From: Nonomuraea spiralis
Lineage (GTDB): Bacteria; Actinomycetota; Actinomycetes; Streptosporangiales; Streptosporangiaceae
Assembly: GCF_014648435.1 (NCBI RefSeq)
Contig: NZ_BMRC01000007.1
Location: 124,001-188,000, forward strand
Reading direction: 5' to 3'
Length of the DNA: 64,000 nucleotides
Below, piece by piece: positions 17,515 to 27,500 of the stretch. The stretch's first letter is position 1, and each line of letters opens with the position of its first letter. A program made the position numbers and the translations under genes. Below the pieces are notes generated by a model. That model was not told the DNA's origin and made no database searches. It saw only the letters and a list, made by a program, of their open reading frames with translations.

Positions 17515-18122
17515 GGGACGGGCTGACCAGGACGCTGCGCGAGCACGGCTACGAGGTGGTGGCGTCGGTCGACAACGGGCCGTCCCTGCTGCGCGCGCTG
17601 CTGGAGGAGAAGCCGGACGTCGCCGTGGTCGACGTACGGCTCCCGCCCTCCTACACCGACGAGGGCCTTCAGGCCGCGCTGGAGGCCCGCCGCCGGCGGC
17701 CCGGCCTGCCCATCCTGGTGCTCTCCCAGTACGTCGACCAGCTCTACGCCAACGAACTGCTGGCCGGCGGCGACGGCGCGGTCGGCTACCTGCTCAAGGA
17801 CCGGGTCACCAACACCGAGCAGTTCGTCGACGCCGTAGCCCGGGTCGCGGCGGGCGGCACGGTGATGGACCCGCAGGTCATCACCAAGCTGCTGTCCCGC
17901 AGCCAGGCGCGCGGCATGATCGACAGCCTGACCCCGCGCGAGCTCGACGTGCTGGAGATGATGGCCGAGGGCCGCTCCAACGTCGCCATCGCCGCCACCC
18001 TGCACTTCAGCGAGAGCGCGGTCGCCAAGCACACCGCGAGCATCTTCGCCAAGCTCCGGATCGCCCCCTCCACGGATGACAACCGCCGGGTCCTGGCGGT
18101 CCTGGCCTACCTCAAGCGCTGA
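17478..18122 (+). CDS. LuxR/NarL-family response regulator
   Basis: The protein has 214 residues. The receiver domain (1-125) shows the acidic pair AED at the N-terminus, the phosphorylatable Asp52 in VAVVDVRLPP and the conserved Lys in LLKDRV. Residues 148-210 form a LuxR-type helix-turn-helix with LTPRELDVLEMMAEGRSN at its beginning. The start is a GTG at 17478 inside the end of the kinase gene, and there is no better start further on. It is the cognate partner of the upstream kinase. Likely targets are its own operon (see the inverted repeat at 15375) or transport genes, but none is proven. Confidence 0.85.
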   Translation: MRVVLAEDLFLLRDGLTRTLREHGYEVVASVDNGPSLLRALLEEKPDVAVVDVRLPPSYTDEGLQAALEARRRRPGLPILVLSQYVDQLYANELLAGGDGAVGYLLKDRVTNTEQFVDAVARVAAGGTVMDPQVITKLLSRSQARGMIDSLTPRELDVLEMMAEGRSNVAIAATLHFSESAVAKHTASIFAKLRIAPSTDDNRRVLAVLAYLKR

Positions 18123-18150
18123 CGCCCGCGCGCAGCCCGCCGCGCCCGGG

Positions 18151-18181
18151 TTGACTTCGAGCGCGCGCGAATCCCTAGCGT
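18151..18181 (+). promoter_or_regulatory. promoter for a leaderless SDR transcript, MerR-like spacing
   Basis: TTGACT (18151-18156) and TAGCGT (18176-18181) are separated by 19 bases. The spacer holds an imperfect dyad (TTCGAGCG facing CGCGCGAA, one mismatch). The ATG of the SDR is only seven bases beyond the -10 hexamer, so transcription would begin at or next to the start codon. No ribosome binding site exists in between, consistent with a leaderless mRNA. Confidence 0.55.
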
Positions 18182-18187
18182 CGCGCC

Positions 18188-18895
18188 ATGACAACAACAC
18201 TGATCACCGGTGCGAACAAGGGCCTCGGCTTCGAGACGGCCCGCAGGCTCGTGGCCGCGGGCCACACCGTTTACGTGGGAAGCCGTGACGCCGGGCGCGG
18301 ACGACGGGCCGCCGAGCGGCTGGGCGCGCGGGCCGTGCCGCTCGACGTCACCGACGACGACTCCGTGGCGGCCGCGGCCCGTGCCGTCGAGGCCGATGGA
18401 GGGCTGGACGTGCTGGTCAACAACGCCGGCGTCCAGGTGGAGATGGGGGACGGTCACGTGGTCGGCGCGCCCGATGTGACGGCCGACATGATGCGCCGGA
18501 CGTTCGAGACGAACGTCTTCGGCATGGTGCGCGTGCTGCACGCGTTCCTGCCGCTGCTGCGGCGGTCCGGCGCGCCGGTCGTCGTCAACGTCAGCAGCGG
18601 CCTGGCCTCACTCAGCCGCATGACCGACCCCGCCGCCATCGGGTACGCCTACCCGGGCGTCGCGTACCCGGCGTCGAAGGCCGCCGTCAACATGGTCACC
18701 GTCCAGTACGCGAAGGCGTTCCCCCGGATGCGGATCAACGCGGTTGAACCCGGCTTCACCCGTACCGACCTGAACGGCAACACCGGCCACCAGACCGTCG
18801 GGCAGGGCGCCGAGATCATCGTCCGCATGGCGCTGACCGGCCCCGACGGTCCCACCGGCGGCTACTTCGACGCCGAGGGCGCCCTCGGCTGGTAG
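18188..18895 (+). CDS. short-chain dehydrogenase/reductase (SDR)
   Basis: The protein has 235 residues, a classical-length SDR. The cofactor motif T-G-x-x-x-G-x-G is ITGANKGLG at residues 5-13. The NNAG equivalent is VNNAG, the Ser is in VNVSSG, and the catalytic Tyr-Lys pair is in YPASKAA. An Arg after the second strand (SRDAGRG) suggests NADP(H) preference. The longer loop before the catalytic Tyr resembles the carbonyl-reductase-like group. Translation appears leaderless (see the promoter at 18151). It converges on the cluster exporter across a strong hairpin and is probably outside the peptide cluster. Confidence 0.85.
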   Translation: MTTTLITGANKGLGFETARRLVAAGHTVYVGSRDAGRGRRAAERLGARAVPLDVTDDDSVAAAARAVEADGGLDVLVNNAGVQVEMGDGHVVGAPDVTADMMRRTFETNVFGMVRVLHAFLPLLRRSGAPVVVNVSSGLASLSRMTDPAAIGYAYPGVAYPASKAAVNMVTVQYAKAFPRMRINAVEPGFTRTDLNGNTGHQTVGQGAEIIVRMALTGPDGPTGGYFDAEGALGW

Positions 18896-18902
18896 CCCCG
18901 GC

Positions 18903-18924
18903 CGCCTGACCTGGGGGTCAGGCG
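18903..18924. terminator. bidirectional terminator hairpin
   Basis: CGCCTGACC (18903-18911) pairs perfectly with GGTCAGGCG (18916-18924) around a TGGG loop. It lies between the convergent SDR and MFS genes, and the exporter stop codon is inside the right arm. This is the most convincing terminator in the window and marks the left boundary of the peptide cluster operon. Confidence 0.7.
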
Positions 18925-20150
18925 CGGGCGGTGGGGAAACGACGGAGGGTCGGGCTGAGCGTGGTCGCGGTCGCCACGAGGGCGAGCGCGGCGGCGCAGG
19001 CCAGGATGCCGCCGGTCCCCGCCGTGACCAGCGCCCCGCCGAGCAGCGGCCCGAGCGCCGCCGCCCCGCCGCCGCACAACCCGGTGATGCCCGTCAGCCG
19101 GCCGCGCAGCGCGTCCGGGGTGACGGTGATCTGGTACGTCAGGATCGTGGTGTTGGCCACGGGGACGAAGAAGGCGGCGCAGCCGAGCAGCAACCCGAGC
19201 GGCAGCCCGCTCGGCACGACCGCCATCAGCGCCGTCAGCGCGGCGGTGACCCACGAGAAGCCCACGATCACGACCGGCGCGGGCAGCGCGGCGTGCAGCC
19301 GGTCGGCCAGCGCGGCGCCGAGCAGCCCGCCCGCCCCCATGCAGGCCATGCTCAGCCCGATCACCCCGGCGCCCACCTGGTCCTCGTGGGACGTCGCCAG
19401 CACGATGATGATCAGGGCGGTGAAGACCAGGTTGGACAGCAACATCCACAGCAGCGTCGTCCTGATGACCCGCCGCCCCAGCACCCACCGGAACCCGGCC
19501 ACCAGGTCACCGCCCGGCCCCCGGGCCTCCTCCCCGGCCGCCGGTTCCGGACGCGCGGGCAGCCGCAGGAAGAGCAGCGCCACGGAGGAGAACGCGAGCA
19601 TGACGGCGTCCACCACGAAGGGGATCGCCCGCTGCACGGCGAACAGGAAACCGGCCAGCGCCGGCCCCACCAGGGTCGCGATGAACGGCCGCGCGGTGTT
19701 GGCCGCCACCGCCCGCGACAGCTGCGAGGCGGGCACCACCTGCGGCAACGCGGCCTGCTCGGCCGGCTCGAACGCGGCCCCGAGCAGGCCGTCGAGCAGC
19801 GCCACCAGCAGGATGTGCGGGAAGGAGTAGGCGTCCAGCCACACGGCGGCGGCGACGGAGGCCATCGCCAGCGCCCGCCCGGTCTGGCAGATCAGCAGGG
19901 TGCGCCTGCGGTCCCAGCGGTCGGCGATCACCCCGGCCGGAAGGTTGGCGATCATGTGACCGGCCGCCACCACCGATGAGGCCAGCCCCGCCTCCAGGGC
20001 GGAGCCGGACATGGCCAGGATCAGCAGGGGGATCGCGATGAAGTTGATCTCGTTGCCCAGCTCGGAGAGGAACTGCCCGCTCCACAGCGTGGCGTAGCTC
20101 CTGTTGCGCGACAGCGGGGCCGGCTCGGGCTCGACGGCGGAATCCTTCAT
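18918..20150 (-). CDS. MFS exporter, enterobactin-exporter/tetracycline-type
   Basis: The protein has 410 residues with about twelve hydrophobic segments. The N-terminus (NRSYATLWSGQFLSELG) and the loop ADRWDRRRTLLICQ after helix 2 match the MFS_3 / EntS-like exporter group often found in peptide and siderophore clusters. The ATG at 20150 follows GGGAGGAA and lies 20 bases after the stop of the PBP-type hydrolase, which itself starts one base after NRPS-2. It should therefore be expressed with the last NRPS gene, and its likely job is export of, or self-protection from, the finished peptide. Confidence 0.8.
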   Translation of the reverse strand: MKDSAVEPEPAPLSRNRSYATLWSGQFLSELGNEINFIAIPLLILAMSGSALEAGLASSVVAAGHMIANLPAGVIADRWDRRRTLLICQTGRALAMASVAAAVWLDAYSFPHILLVALLDGLLGAAFEPAEQAALPQVVPASQLSRAVAANTARPFIATLVGPALAGFLFAVQRAIPFVVDAVMLAFSSVALLFLRLPARPEPAAGEEARGPGGDLVAGFRWVLGRRVIRTTLLWMLLSNLVFTALIIIVLATSHEDQVGAGVIGLSMACMGAGGLLGAALADRLHAALPAPVVIVGFSWVTAALTALMAVVPSGLPLGLLLGCAAFFVPVANTTILTYQITVTPDALRGRLTGITGLCGGGAAALGPLLGGALVTAGTGGILACAAALALVATATTLSPTLRRFPTARA

Positions 20151-20170
20151 GGTCGACGTGTTCCTCCCGT

Positions 20171-21529
20171 TCAGGACTCCGGCGGCAGGCGGCGGGCCAG
20201 CCGTCCGGTCACTTGGATCAGGCCGATCCGGCCGCCGCCGCCGTTGCCGCCGAAGCCGCCGAAGCCGTTGCCGCCGGGGGCGTCGGCGATGAACCTGCCG
20301 GCGTGCGCGGTGCGGCCGTGGGGCGGCGGCTCGCCGACGGCGAACACCAGGCCGGGGAAACACGTGATCGCGCCCGTGGACCGCAGGCTCAGGCGGCCCG
20401 CGCCGTCCTCGGCCACCTCGAACCTGGCCGCGCCGTTCGCGTACGCCCCCGCGCAGCCCGGCGGACCCGGCACGGGCGGACCGAGGGCGGCCAGCGGGCG
20501 GTGGTCGCCCACCTCGACGCCCACCCCGGCGCCCGCCGCCGCCAGCCGGTCCACCAGATCGCGCCACACGGCCAGGCCGGTGTTCGCGTTCGTGGTCAGG
20601 GCGACGACCGTGCCGCTGACGGGATCGGCACGCAGGTGGCACGAGGTGCCCTCGCCCGTGCCGTCGTGGCCGAACCACTCCACGCCGTCGCGGCGGTGGA
20701 TCGCCCAGCCGAGTCCCCACCCGTCCGCCATGCCGTACGGGCCGATCGCGGCGCCGGCCAGCCGGTCCACGCGCATCCGCAGCAGCGTGTCCGCGCCGAG
20801 CAGGGCGGGCAGGGACGGGTCGCCCAGGTGCAGGCGGGCGAAGGTGACCAGGTCGGCGGCGCTGAGCGCCAGCGCGCCGTCCGGGGCCTCGACGGGCGAC
20901 TCCTCATCGGCCACCGCCACCGCCACGTCCCGGGACGGGTGCACGCTGTGGCCGGTCACCGCCCGCCGGGCCGTCGGCGGGCCCGCCACGTACGCGGGCG
21001 TGATCTCCAGCGGGGCCAGCAGCAGGTCCTCGACCGCCTCCCACCAGGTCATCCCGGTGACGGACTCGATCAGGTGACCGGCCAGGACGTACCCGGCGTT
21101 GGAGTAGGAGAAGGCGGGGACGATGCCGGGCCAGGCGGGCCCGCAGTGCCCCTCGGCCCACGCCCGCCTGCTGGGCGCGCGGTCGGCGTCCTCGGCGTTG
21201 GCCGCCAGGCCGGCGGTGTGGCTGAGCAGCCGGCCCAGGGTGAGGTCCGCGGCGTACGGGCCCAGCTCGGGCAGTGGTCCGGCGAGCGGCGTGCCGAAGC
21301 CCACGTCGCCGTCGTCGGCCAGCATGGCGGCCAGCGTCGCGGTGAACGGCTTCGTCAGCGACCCGAGCGGGAACGCGGTGCCGGCCGTCACCGGCGGGCC
21401 GCCGGGGGTCTGGACGCCGTACTCGGCGGTCGTCGTCCGGCCGTCGCGGTGGACGGCGAGCTGGGCGCCGGGGACGCGGTGCCCGCGCGACAACTCGGCC
21501 AGCAGGCCCGGCAGGTCGAGGCGGTCCAT
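20171..21529 (-). CDS. stand-alone penicillin-binding-protein-type thioesterase / peptide cyclase (SurE-like, inferred)
   Basis: The protein has 452 residues. The PBP-fold motifs are S-L-T-K (Ser57, Lys60), Y-S-N (from Tyr142) and H-D-G (from His288), and there is a C-terminal domain of about 140 residues. That two-part build and length match PBP-type thioesterases such as SurE of surugamide, which release and cyclise peptides whose last residue is D. It has no signal peptide, unlike wall carboxypeptidases. The ATG at 21529 is one base past the NRPS-2 stop and uses GGAGGG inside the NRPS-2 end. NRPS-2 ends in an epimerase with no thioesterase, so a release enzyme is needed. The fold is seen; the cyclase role is inferred from context. 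A glycine-rich loop is present near residues 415-430. Confidence 0.75.
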   Translation of the reverse strand: MDRLDLPGLLAELSRGHRVPGAQLAVHRDGRTTTAEYGVQTPGGPPVTAGTAFPLGSLTKPFTATLAAMLADDGDVGFGTPLAGPLPELGPYAADLTLGRLLSHTAGLAANAEDADRAPSRRAWAEGHCGPAWPGIVPAFSYSNAGYVLAGHLIESVTGMTWWEAVEDLLLAPLEITPAYVAGPPTARRAVTGHSVHPSRDVAVAVADEESPVEAPDGALALSAADLVTFARLHLGDPSLPALLGADTLLRMRVDRLAGAAIGPYGMADGWGLGWAIHRRDGVEWFGHDGTGEGTSCHLRADPVSGTVVALTTNANTGLAVWRDLVDRLAAAGAGVGVEVGDHRPLAALGPPVPGPPGCAGAYANGAARFEVAEDGAGRLSLRSTGAITCFPGLVFAVGEPPPHGRTAHAGRFIADAPGGNGFGGFGGNGGGGRIGLIQVTGRLARRLPPES

Positions 21530-21530
21530 G

Positions 21531-24500
21531 TCAACCCTCCCCGCCGGAGCCGGAGCCGGGGCCGGGGTCGGGGGCGAAGCCGGAGCGGGGGCCGGGGCCG
21601 GTGGCGTGGCGGGGGCCCGGGTGGCGGGCCAGCGAGCGCAGGCAGGCCAGGAATTCCGCCATGAGCCGGTCCACCGTGGCCCGGTCGTGCACGTTCCGCG
21701 AGTGGTACCAGTCGAACGACAACCGGCCGTCCCGGATCGCGCCCACGACCTCCAGCAGGTGGTCGGCCCGCTCCAGCGGGCTCTGCTCGCGGCCGATCGG
21801 GTCGTGGAAGGCGTGCAGGAGGCCGCCGCCGGGGCCGCCGGCCGTGTCCGCCTGCCCGTGGTAGTTGAAGGCCACCTGCGGGACGGCCCGCGACGACAAC
21901 TCCGCCCCCGCGGATCCCGGCGGGCCGAGATGGCGCAGCAGGCCGTAGCCGAGCCCGTTGCCGGGGATCGCGCGAAGCTGCTCGCGCACCGACCGGACGA
22001 TCTTCACCCAGTCGTCGCCGCCGGGCAGCGTGAGGGCCGCCGGGTACTCCGTGGTGAACCAGCCGACGGTCCTGCTCAGGTCGAGGTCGTCGAACAGGTG
22101 CTCGCGACCGTGGCCCTCCATGTCGATCACCACCCGCTCGTCGCCGCTCCACCGGCTGAGGGTCCAGGCCAGGGCCGCGACCAGCAGCTCGTGGAGCCGT
22201 ACGCGGAAGGCGGCGGGGGCGGCGCGGACCAGCGCGCGGGTCTCCTCCTCCGACAGCGCGCCGGGCACGGCGTCGACCGAGCCGACCAGGTTGTCGCCGT
22301 CGCGGTCCACCGGCAGCGGCGGCGGCTCCGGCAGCCCGGTCCAGTACGCGGCCTCCCGGCCCGGCCCGTCGCCCGCGGCGTACCCGGCCAGCCTGGCCGC
22401 CCACGTGCCGAACGGCGAGGAGGCGGGGCCGAGGTCGATCGGCTCGCCGCCGGCCGCCTGCCGGTACGCGGTCTCCAGGTCCTCGGTCAGGACCCGCCAG
22501 GAGACGGCGTCCACGACCAGGTGGTGGGCGGTGAGGTACAACCACGGCCGGCGGCCGGGGCCGGTGTCGAACAGCAGGGCCCGGCACAGGGGGCCGTGGG
22601 CGAGGTCGAACCCGGCGTCCGCGGCGGCGGCCTGTTCGTCCATGGCCGCCCGCAGGTCGGCGTCCGCGTCCAGGTGCGCCAGGTCGTGCCGGGTCAGCGG
22701 CACCCGCGCGGCGTCGGCGGGGGCGATGTGCTGCCGCCATTCGCCGCCGTCCCGTTCGTGCTGATTCCGCTCGCCGCCGTCCCGTTCGCCGCCGTCCCGT
22801 TCGTCGCCGTCCCGTTCGAAGCGGGATCGCAGCGCGTCGTGGCGCCGCGCCAGCGCGGCGAGCGCGGCCCGCAGGGCCTCCTCGTCCACCGGGCCGGTCA
22901 GCTCGGCCAGCATGGACTGGTTGTAGTGGTGCGGGGCGACCCGGTGACCGGCCAGGAACGCCCGCTGCACCGGCGTCAACGGCACCGGCCCACCGGCGTC
23001 CCCACCGGCCCCGTGAACGGCCCCACCGGCCCCGGCGCCCGTGGAGGCGGGGGCGGCCCTGGCCACCGGGGCCAGCTCGGCGATCGTCTGGTTCAGGAAG
23101 AGGTCCTTGGTGGTGACGCCGATCCCGGCGCGCCGGGCCCTCGCGACCATCTGCATGCTGAGGATGGAGTCGCCACCCAGGTCGAAGAAGTTGTCCTCGA
23201 CCCCGAACGCCCCCGGCTCGACGCCCAGGACCTCCGCCCACACCTCCACCAGCGCCGACTCCACGCCGTCGCGCGGCGCGAGCCGCCCGTCCGCGCCCGC
23301 GCCCACGGCGGTGGCGGACGGCTGCGGCAGGGCCCGCCGGTCCACCTTGCCGCTGCTGGTCAACGGCAGCTCGTCCAGCGTCACGAAGAAGTGCGGCACC
23401 ATGTAGCCGGGCAGGCGGCCGCGGGCGAACTCGCGCAGCGCGGCGGTCTCCGGCGCGGCCCCGGCCACCGGCACGACGTACGCGGCGATCCGCGGCACGC
23501 CCTGCCCGTCCCCGAGCACCACGACGGTCGCCCGCGCCACCTCCGGGTGTTCGCCGAGCACCGCCTCGATCTCGCCGGGCTCGATCCGGAACCCGCGCAC
23601 CTTCACCTGGTCGTCGGTCCGGCCTAGGTACTCCAGCGTGCCGTCGGGACGCCACCGCGCCAGGTCCCCGGTGCGGTACATGCGCCCGCCCGCCTCCTCG
23701 AACGGCCCGGCGACGAACCGTTCTGCGGTGAGCGCGGGCCGGCCGAGGTAACCGCGGCCGAGCTGGTCACCGGCGAGATACAGCTCCCCGGCCACACCCA
23801 CGGGGACCGGCCGCAGCCCCCCGTCCAGCACGTACGCCCGGGTGTTGCGCATCGGCCTGCCCACGATGGGCCGTTCGCTGTCGGACAGGCGGCAGTACAG
23901 GGTGTCCACGGTGCACTCGGTCGGCCCGTAGTAGTTGTAACCGGCGGTGTCCGGGGCCGTACGCAGGTCGCGCCAGAGTGCTTCGCCCACCGCCTCGCCG
24001 CCCAGCATGACCACCGCCGGCCGGTGCCGTTCCCCGGTGAGCAGGCCGAGCGGCACGAGCTGCTCGGCGTAGGACGGCGTCAGGTCCAGCACGTCGATCC
24101 GGTGCCGGTCGATGTAGGACAGCAGCGCCTCCGGGTCGCGCCGCGTGAGGTCGTCGATCACGTGCAGCTCGTGGCCGTCGGCCAGCCACAACACGCCCTC
24201 CAGCGAGGTGTCGAAGCTGAACGCCGCGGTGAGCCCCGCCCTGAGCCGCCCGCCGCCCGCCTCGGGACGGATGAGACCGGCCCGGTGGTCGAGGAACAGG
24301 TTGGCCAGCCCGCGGTGTTCGAGCACCACGCCCTTGGGCCGGCCGGTCGAGCCGGAGGTGTAGATCACGTACGCCGGGTGCCCGGGGAGCGGCGCGGGCC
24401 AGTCCGGCGGGCCGTCCGGCTGCCCGTCGAGCAGCGCGGGATCGTCCAACATGATCAGCTCGCCGGGCACGGGCGGGCCGAACGCCGCCTCCCGGTCGGT

Positions 24501-27500
24501 CAGGACGATCACCGGCGCGGCATCGTCCAGCATGAACGACAACCGTTCGTCCGGCAGGTCGGGATCCAGCGGCAGGAAGGCGGCCCCGGCCTTGAGCACC
24601 GCCAGCAGGGCCACGACGGTCCGGTCGCCACGCGAGCAGGCCAGCCCCACCAGCGTCTCGGGACGGGCCCCGCGCGCCCGGAGCAGCCGCGCCAGGCGGT
24701 CGGCGCGGGCGTCCAGCTCGGCGAAGGTGAGCGTACGGTCGCGGAAGGACAGCGCGGGCAGGGCGGCGTCGGCGCGGGCCCGTTCGGCGAACAGGTCGGC
24801 GAAGAGCGCGGACGACGCCGGGGCGCGCGTGGCGTTCCAGCCGGTCACGACCTGCTCCCGTTCGGCGTCCGTCATGATCGGCAGGTCGGCCAGGAGGGCG
24901 CCGGGGTCGGCCGCGACGGCGTCGAGCAGGGTCGCCAGGTGGCCGGCCAGCCGTTCGGCGGTGGAATGGTCGAACAGCGCGGTGCTGTAGCCGATGGCCG
25001 CCCTCAGCCGGCCGCCGTGCTCGTGGAAGTCGAACGTCAGGTCGTGGCTGACCTGGTCGGAGACGGCCGGCAGCGGCGCGGCGCGCAGGCCCGGCAGGTC
25101 CGGGTCGGCCGACGGCGTGTTGTCCAGCACCACCATGACGTCCACCAGCGGGTTCCTGCTCGGGTCCCGCTCCGGCCGGAGCAGCTCGACCAGCCGCTCG
25201 AACGGCACGTCCTCGTGCTCGAACGCCTCCAGCACGGTCGAACGCACCTGCGCCAGGAACGCGGCGAACGACGACGAGCCGTCGACCGTGGACCTGAGCA
25301 CGACGGTGTTGACGAAGAACCCGACCAGCCCCTCCAGCTCGGCCCGGCCGCGTCCGGAGGTCGCCGTGCCGACGGCGACGTCCCGCCGGCCGCAGATCCG
25401 GGAGAGCAGGAGTTGCGTCACGGCGGTCAGGACCATGAACAGTGTGGCGTCGTGCCCGCGGGCCAGCGCCTTGAGCCGGTCCAGCGTCCCCGGCGCGACG
25501 TCGAGCAGCCGCATCGCGCCGTCGGCCACCCGTACCGGCGGGCGGGGCCGGTCGATCGGCAGCGCGAGCGGCGTGAGGCCGGCCAGCCGGCGTTCCCAGT
25601 AGGCGGGGTCGGACGGGTGCCGGCGCTGCCAGGAGGCGAAGTCGGCGTACCGCAGCGGGAGCGGCGGCAGCTCGGCCCGCTCGCCCCGCAGCGCGGCGGC
25701 GTAGCAGGCGCCCAGCTCGGCGCCGAGCACGCCCATCGACCAGCCGTCGGTCGCGATGTGGTGCATGACCAGCGCGAGCGCGTGCTCGCCGGCGCCCAGC
25801 CGGACCAGCGTGGCCCGCAGTACGGGTCCGCGCCGCAGGTCGAACGGCCGGGACGCGGCCCGTTGCACGGCCTCCCGCATCGCCCGTTCGGGATCGCCGT
25901 CGCCGGACACGTCGGTCACCGGCAGGGGCACCGGCCCGGGAGGCAGGATCGTCTGCGTGCCGCGGCCGTCCACGTCGCCGTAGACCGTGCGCAGCGCCTC
26001 GTGCCGCTCCACCAGCCGGTCGAGCGCGGTACGCAGCGCCGCCACGTCCAGTTCGCCGGACAGGCGCAGCCCGTACACGGTGTTGTACTCCGAGCCGCCG
26101 GGCTCGAACTCGCTGAGGAACCACAACCGCTGCTGGGCGAAGGACAGCGGCAGGCCCTCGTCGCCCGTGACCCGTTCGACGGCGTCGGGCACGGGCGCGG
26201 CGGTGAGCGTGCCCGCGAAGGCGGCGATGGTCGGGGTGTCGAAGAGCTGGCGCGGCGAGGGCGCCGCGCCGAGCGCCGCGCGCACCCGCGAGATCACCCG
26301 GATGCTGAGGACGGAGTCGCCGCCGAGGTCGAAGAAGTCGTCCTCGACGCCCACGTCCGCCACGTCCAGCCCCAGCACCTCGGCCCAGATCCCGGCCAGC
26401 AGCGACTCGGTGTCGTCGCGCGGGGCGACCCGGGGCACGGCCGCGTCGAGCGGCCCGTCGGGCACGGGCAGCGCCCGCCGGTCGAGGGTGCCGCCCGCGG
26501 TCAGCGGCAGGGCGTCCAGCCGGGCGAACGCCGACGGCACCGCCTGCGCGGGCACGTGCGCGGCCATGAACGCGCGCAGCTCGGCCGGACCTGGGACGTC
26601 CTCGCCGGCCGGCACGACGTAGCCGACCAGCCGCGTGCGCCCGGCCTCGTCCCGGTGCCCGGCCGCCGCGGCGGCGGCCACCCCGGGATGGCGGGCCAGC
26701 GCGGCCTCCACCTCGCCCAGCTCCACGCGGAACCCGCGGACCTTGATCTGGTCGTCGGCCCGTCCGACGATCTCCAGCTCGCCGTCCGCCCGGCGGCGGC
26801 CCAGGTCGGCGGTACGGTACACACGCTCCCCGGAGGCGTCGCGCACGAACCGGCTCGCGGTCAGTTCGGGACGCCCCCAGTAACCGCGCGCGACCCCGTC
26901 GCCCGCGACGCAGATCTCGCCGGTCACGCCCACGGGCACCGGACGCAGCCCGGCGTCGAGCACGTGCACGCGGGTGTTGGCGAACGGCCGCCCGATCGGC
27001 GCGTACGCCCCCTGCCCCATGGGCGCCGCGCCGAGCCGGAACACCGTCGAGTCCACGGTGGTCTCCGTCGCGCCGTAGGCGTTGACCGCGATCGTCCCGG
27101 GCCCGAGGCGGGCGAGCACCCGTCCGGCCTCGGCCACCGGCCAGCCCTCCGAGCCGACCATCAGCACCCGCAGCGCCTCCGGCCGAAGGCCCGCGCGCTC
27201 CAGCTCCTCGGTCACCGCCGCCGCCAGCGACGGCACGGTCACCATGAGGTGCGCGCCGCTGCTCACCAGCAGCTCGGCCATGGCACGGGGGTCGCCGACG
27301 CGGTCGGCCGGGCAGATCACCATCTCGCCGCCGAACATCGCCGACAGCAGGAAGTCGCCGAAGAACAGGTCGACCGACTGGCTGGAGACCGCCAGGCAGC
27401 GCGGCCGGGTCCCGGCCAGGCCGTAGCGGGCGTCCCAGGCGTGGGTCATGTGGTGGACGTTGCGGTGCTCGACCATCACGCCCTTCGGCCGTCCCGTCGA

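Noticed and set aside
22741..22815. CRISPR-like array
   Set aside because: The units are 15 bases, contiguous without spacers, and in frame inside the epimerase domain.
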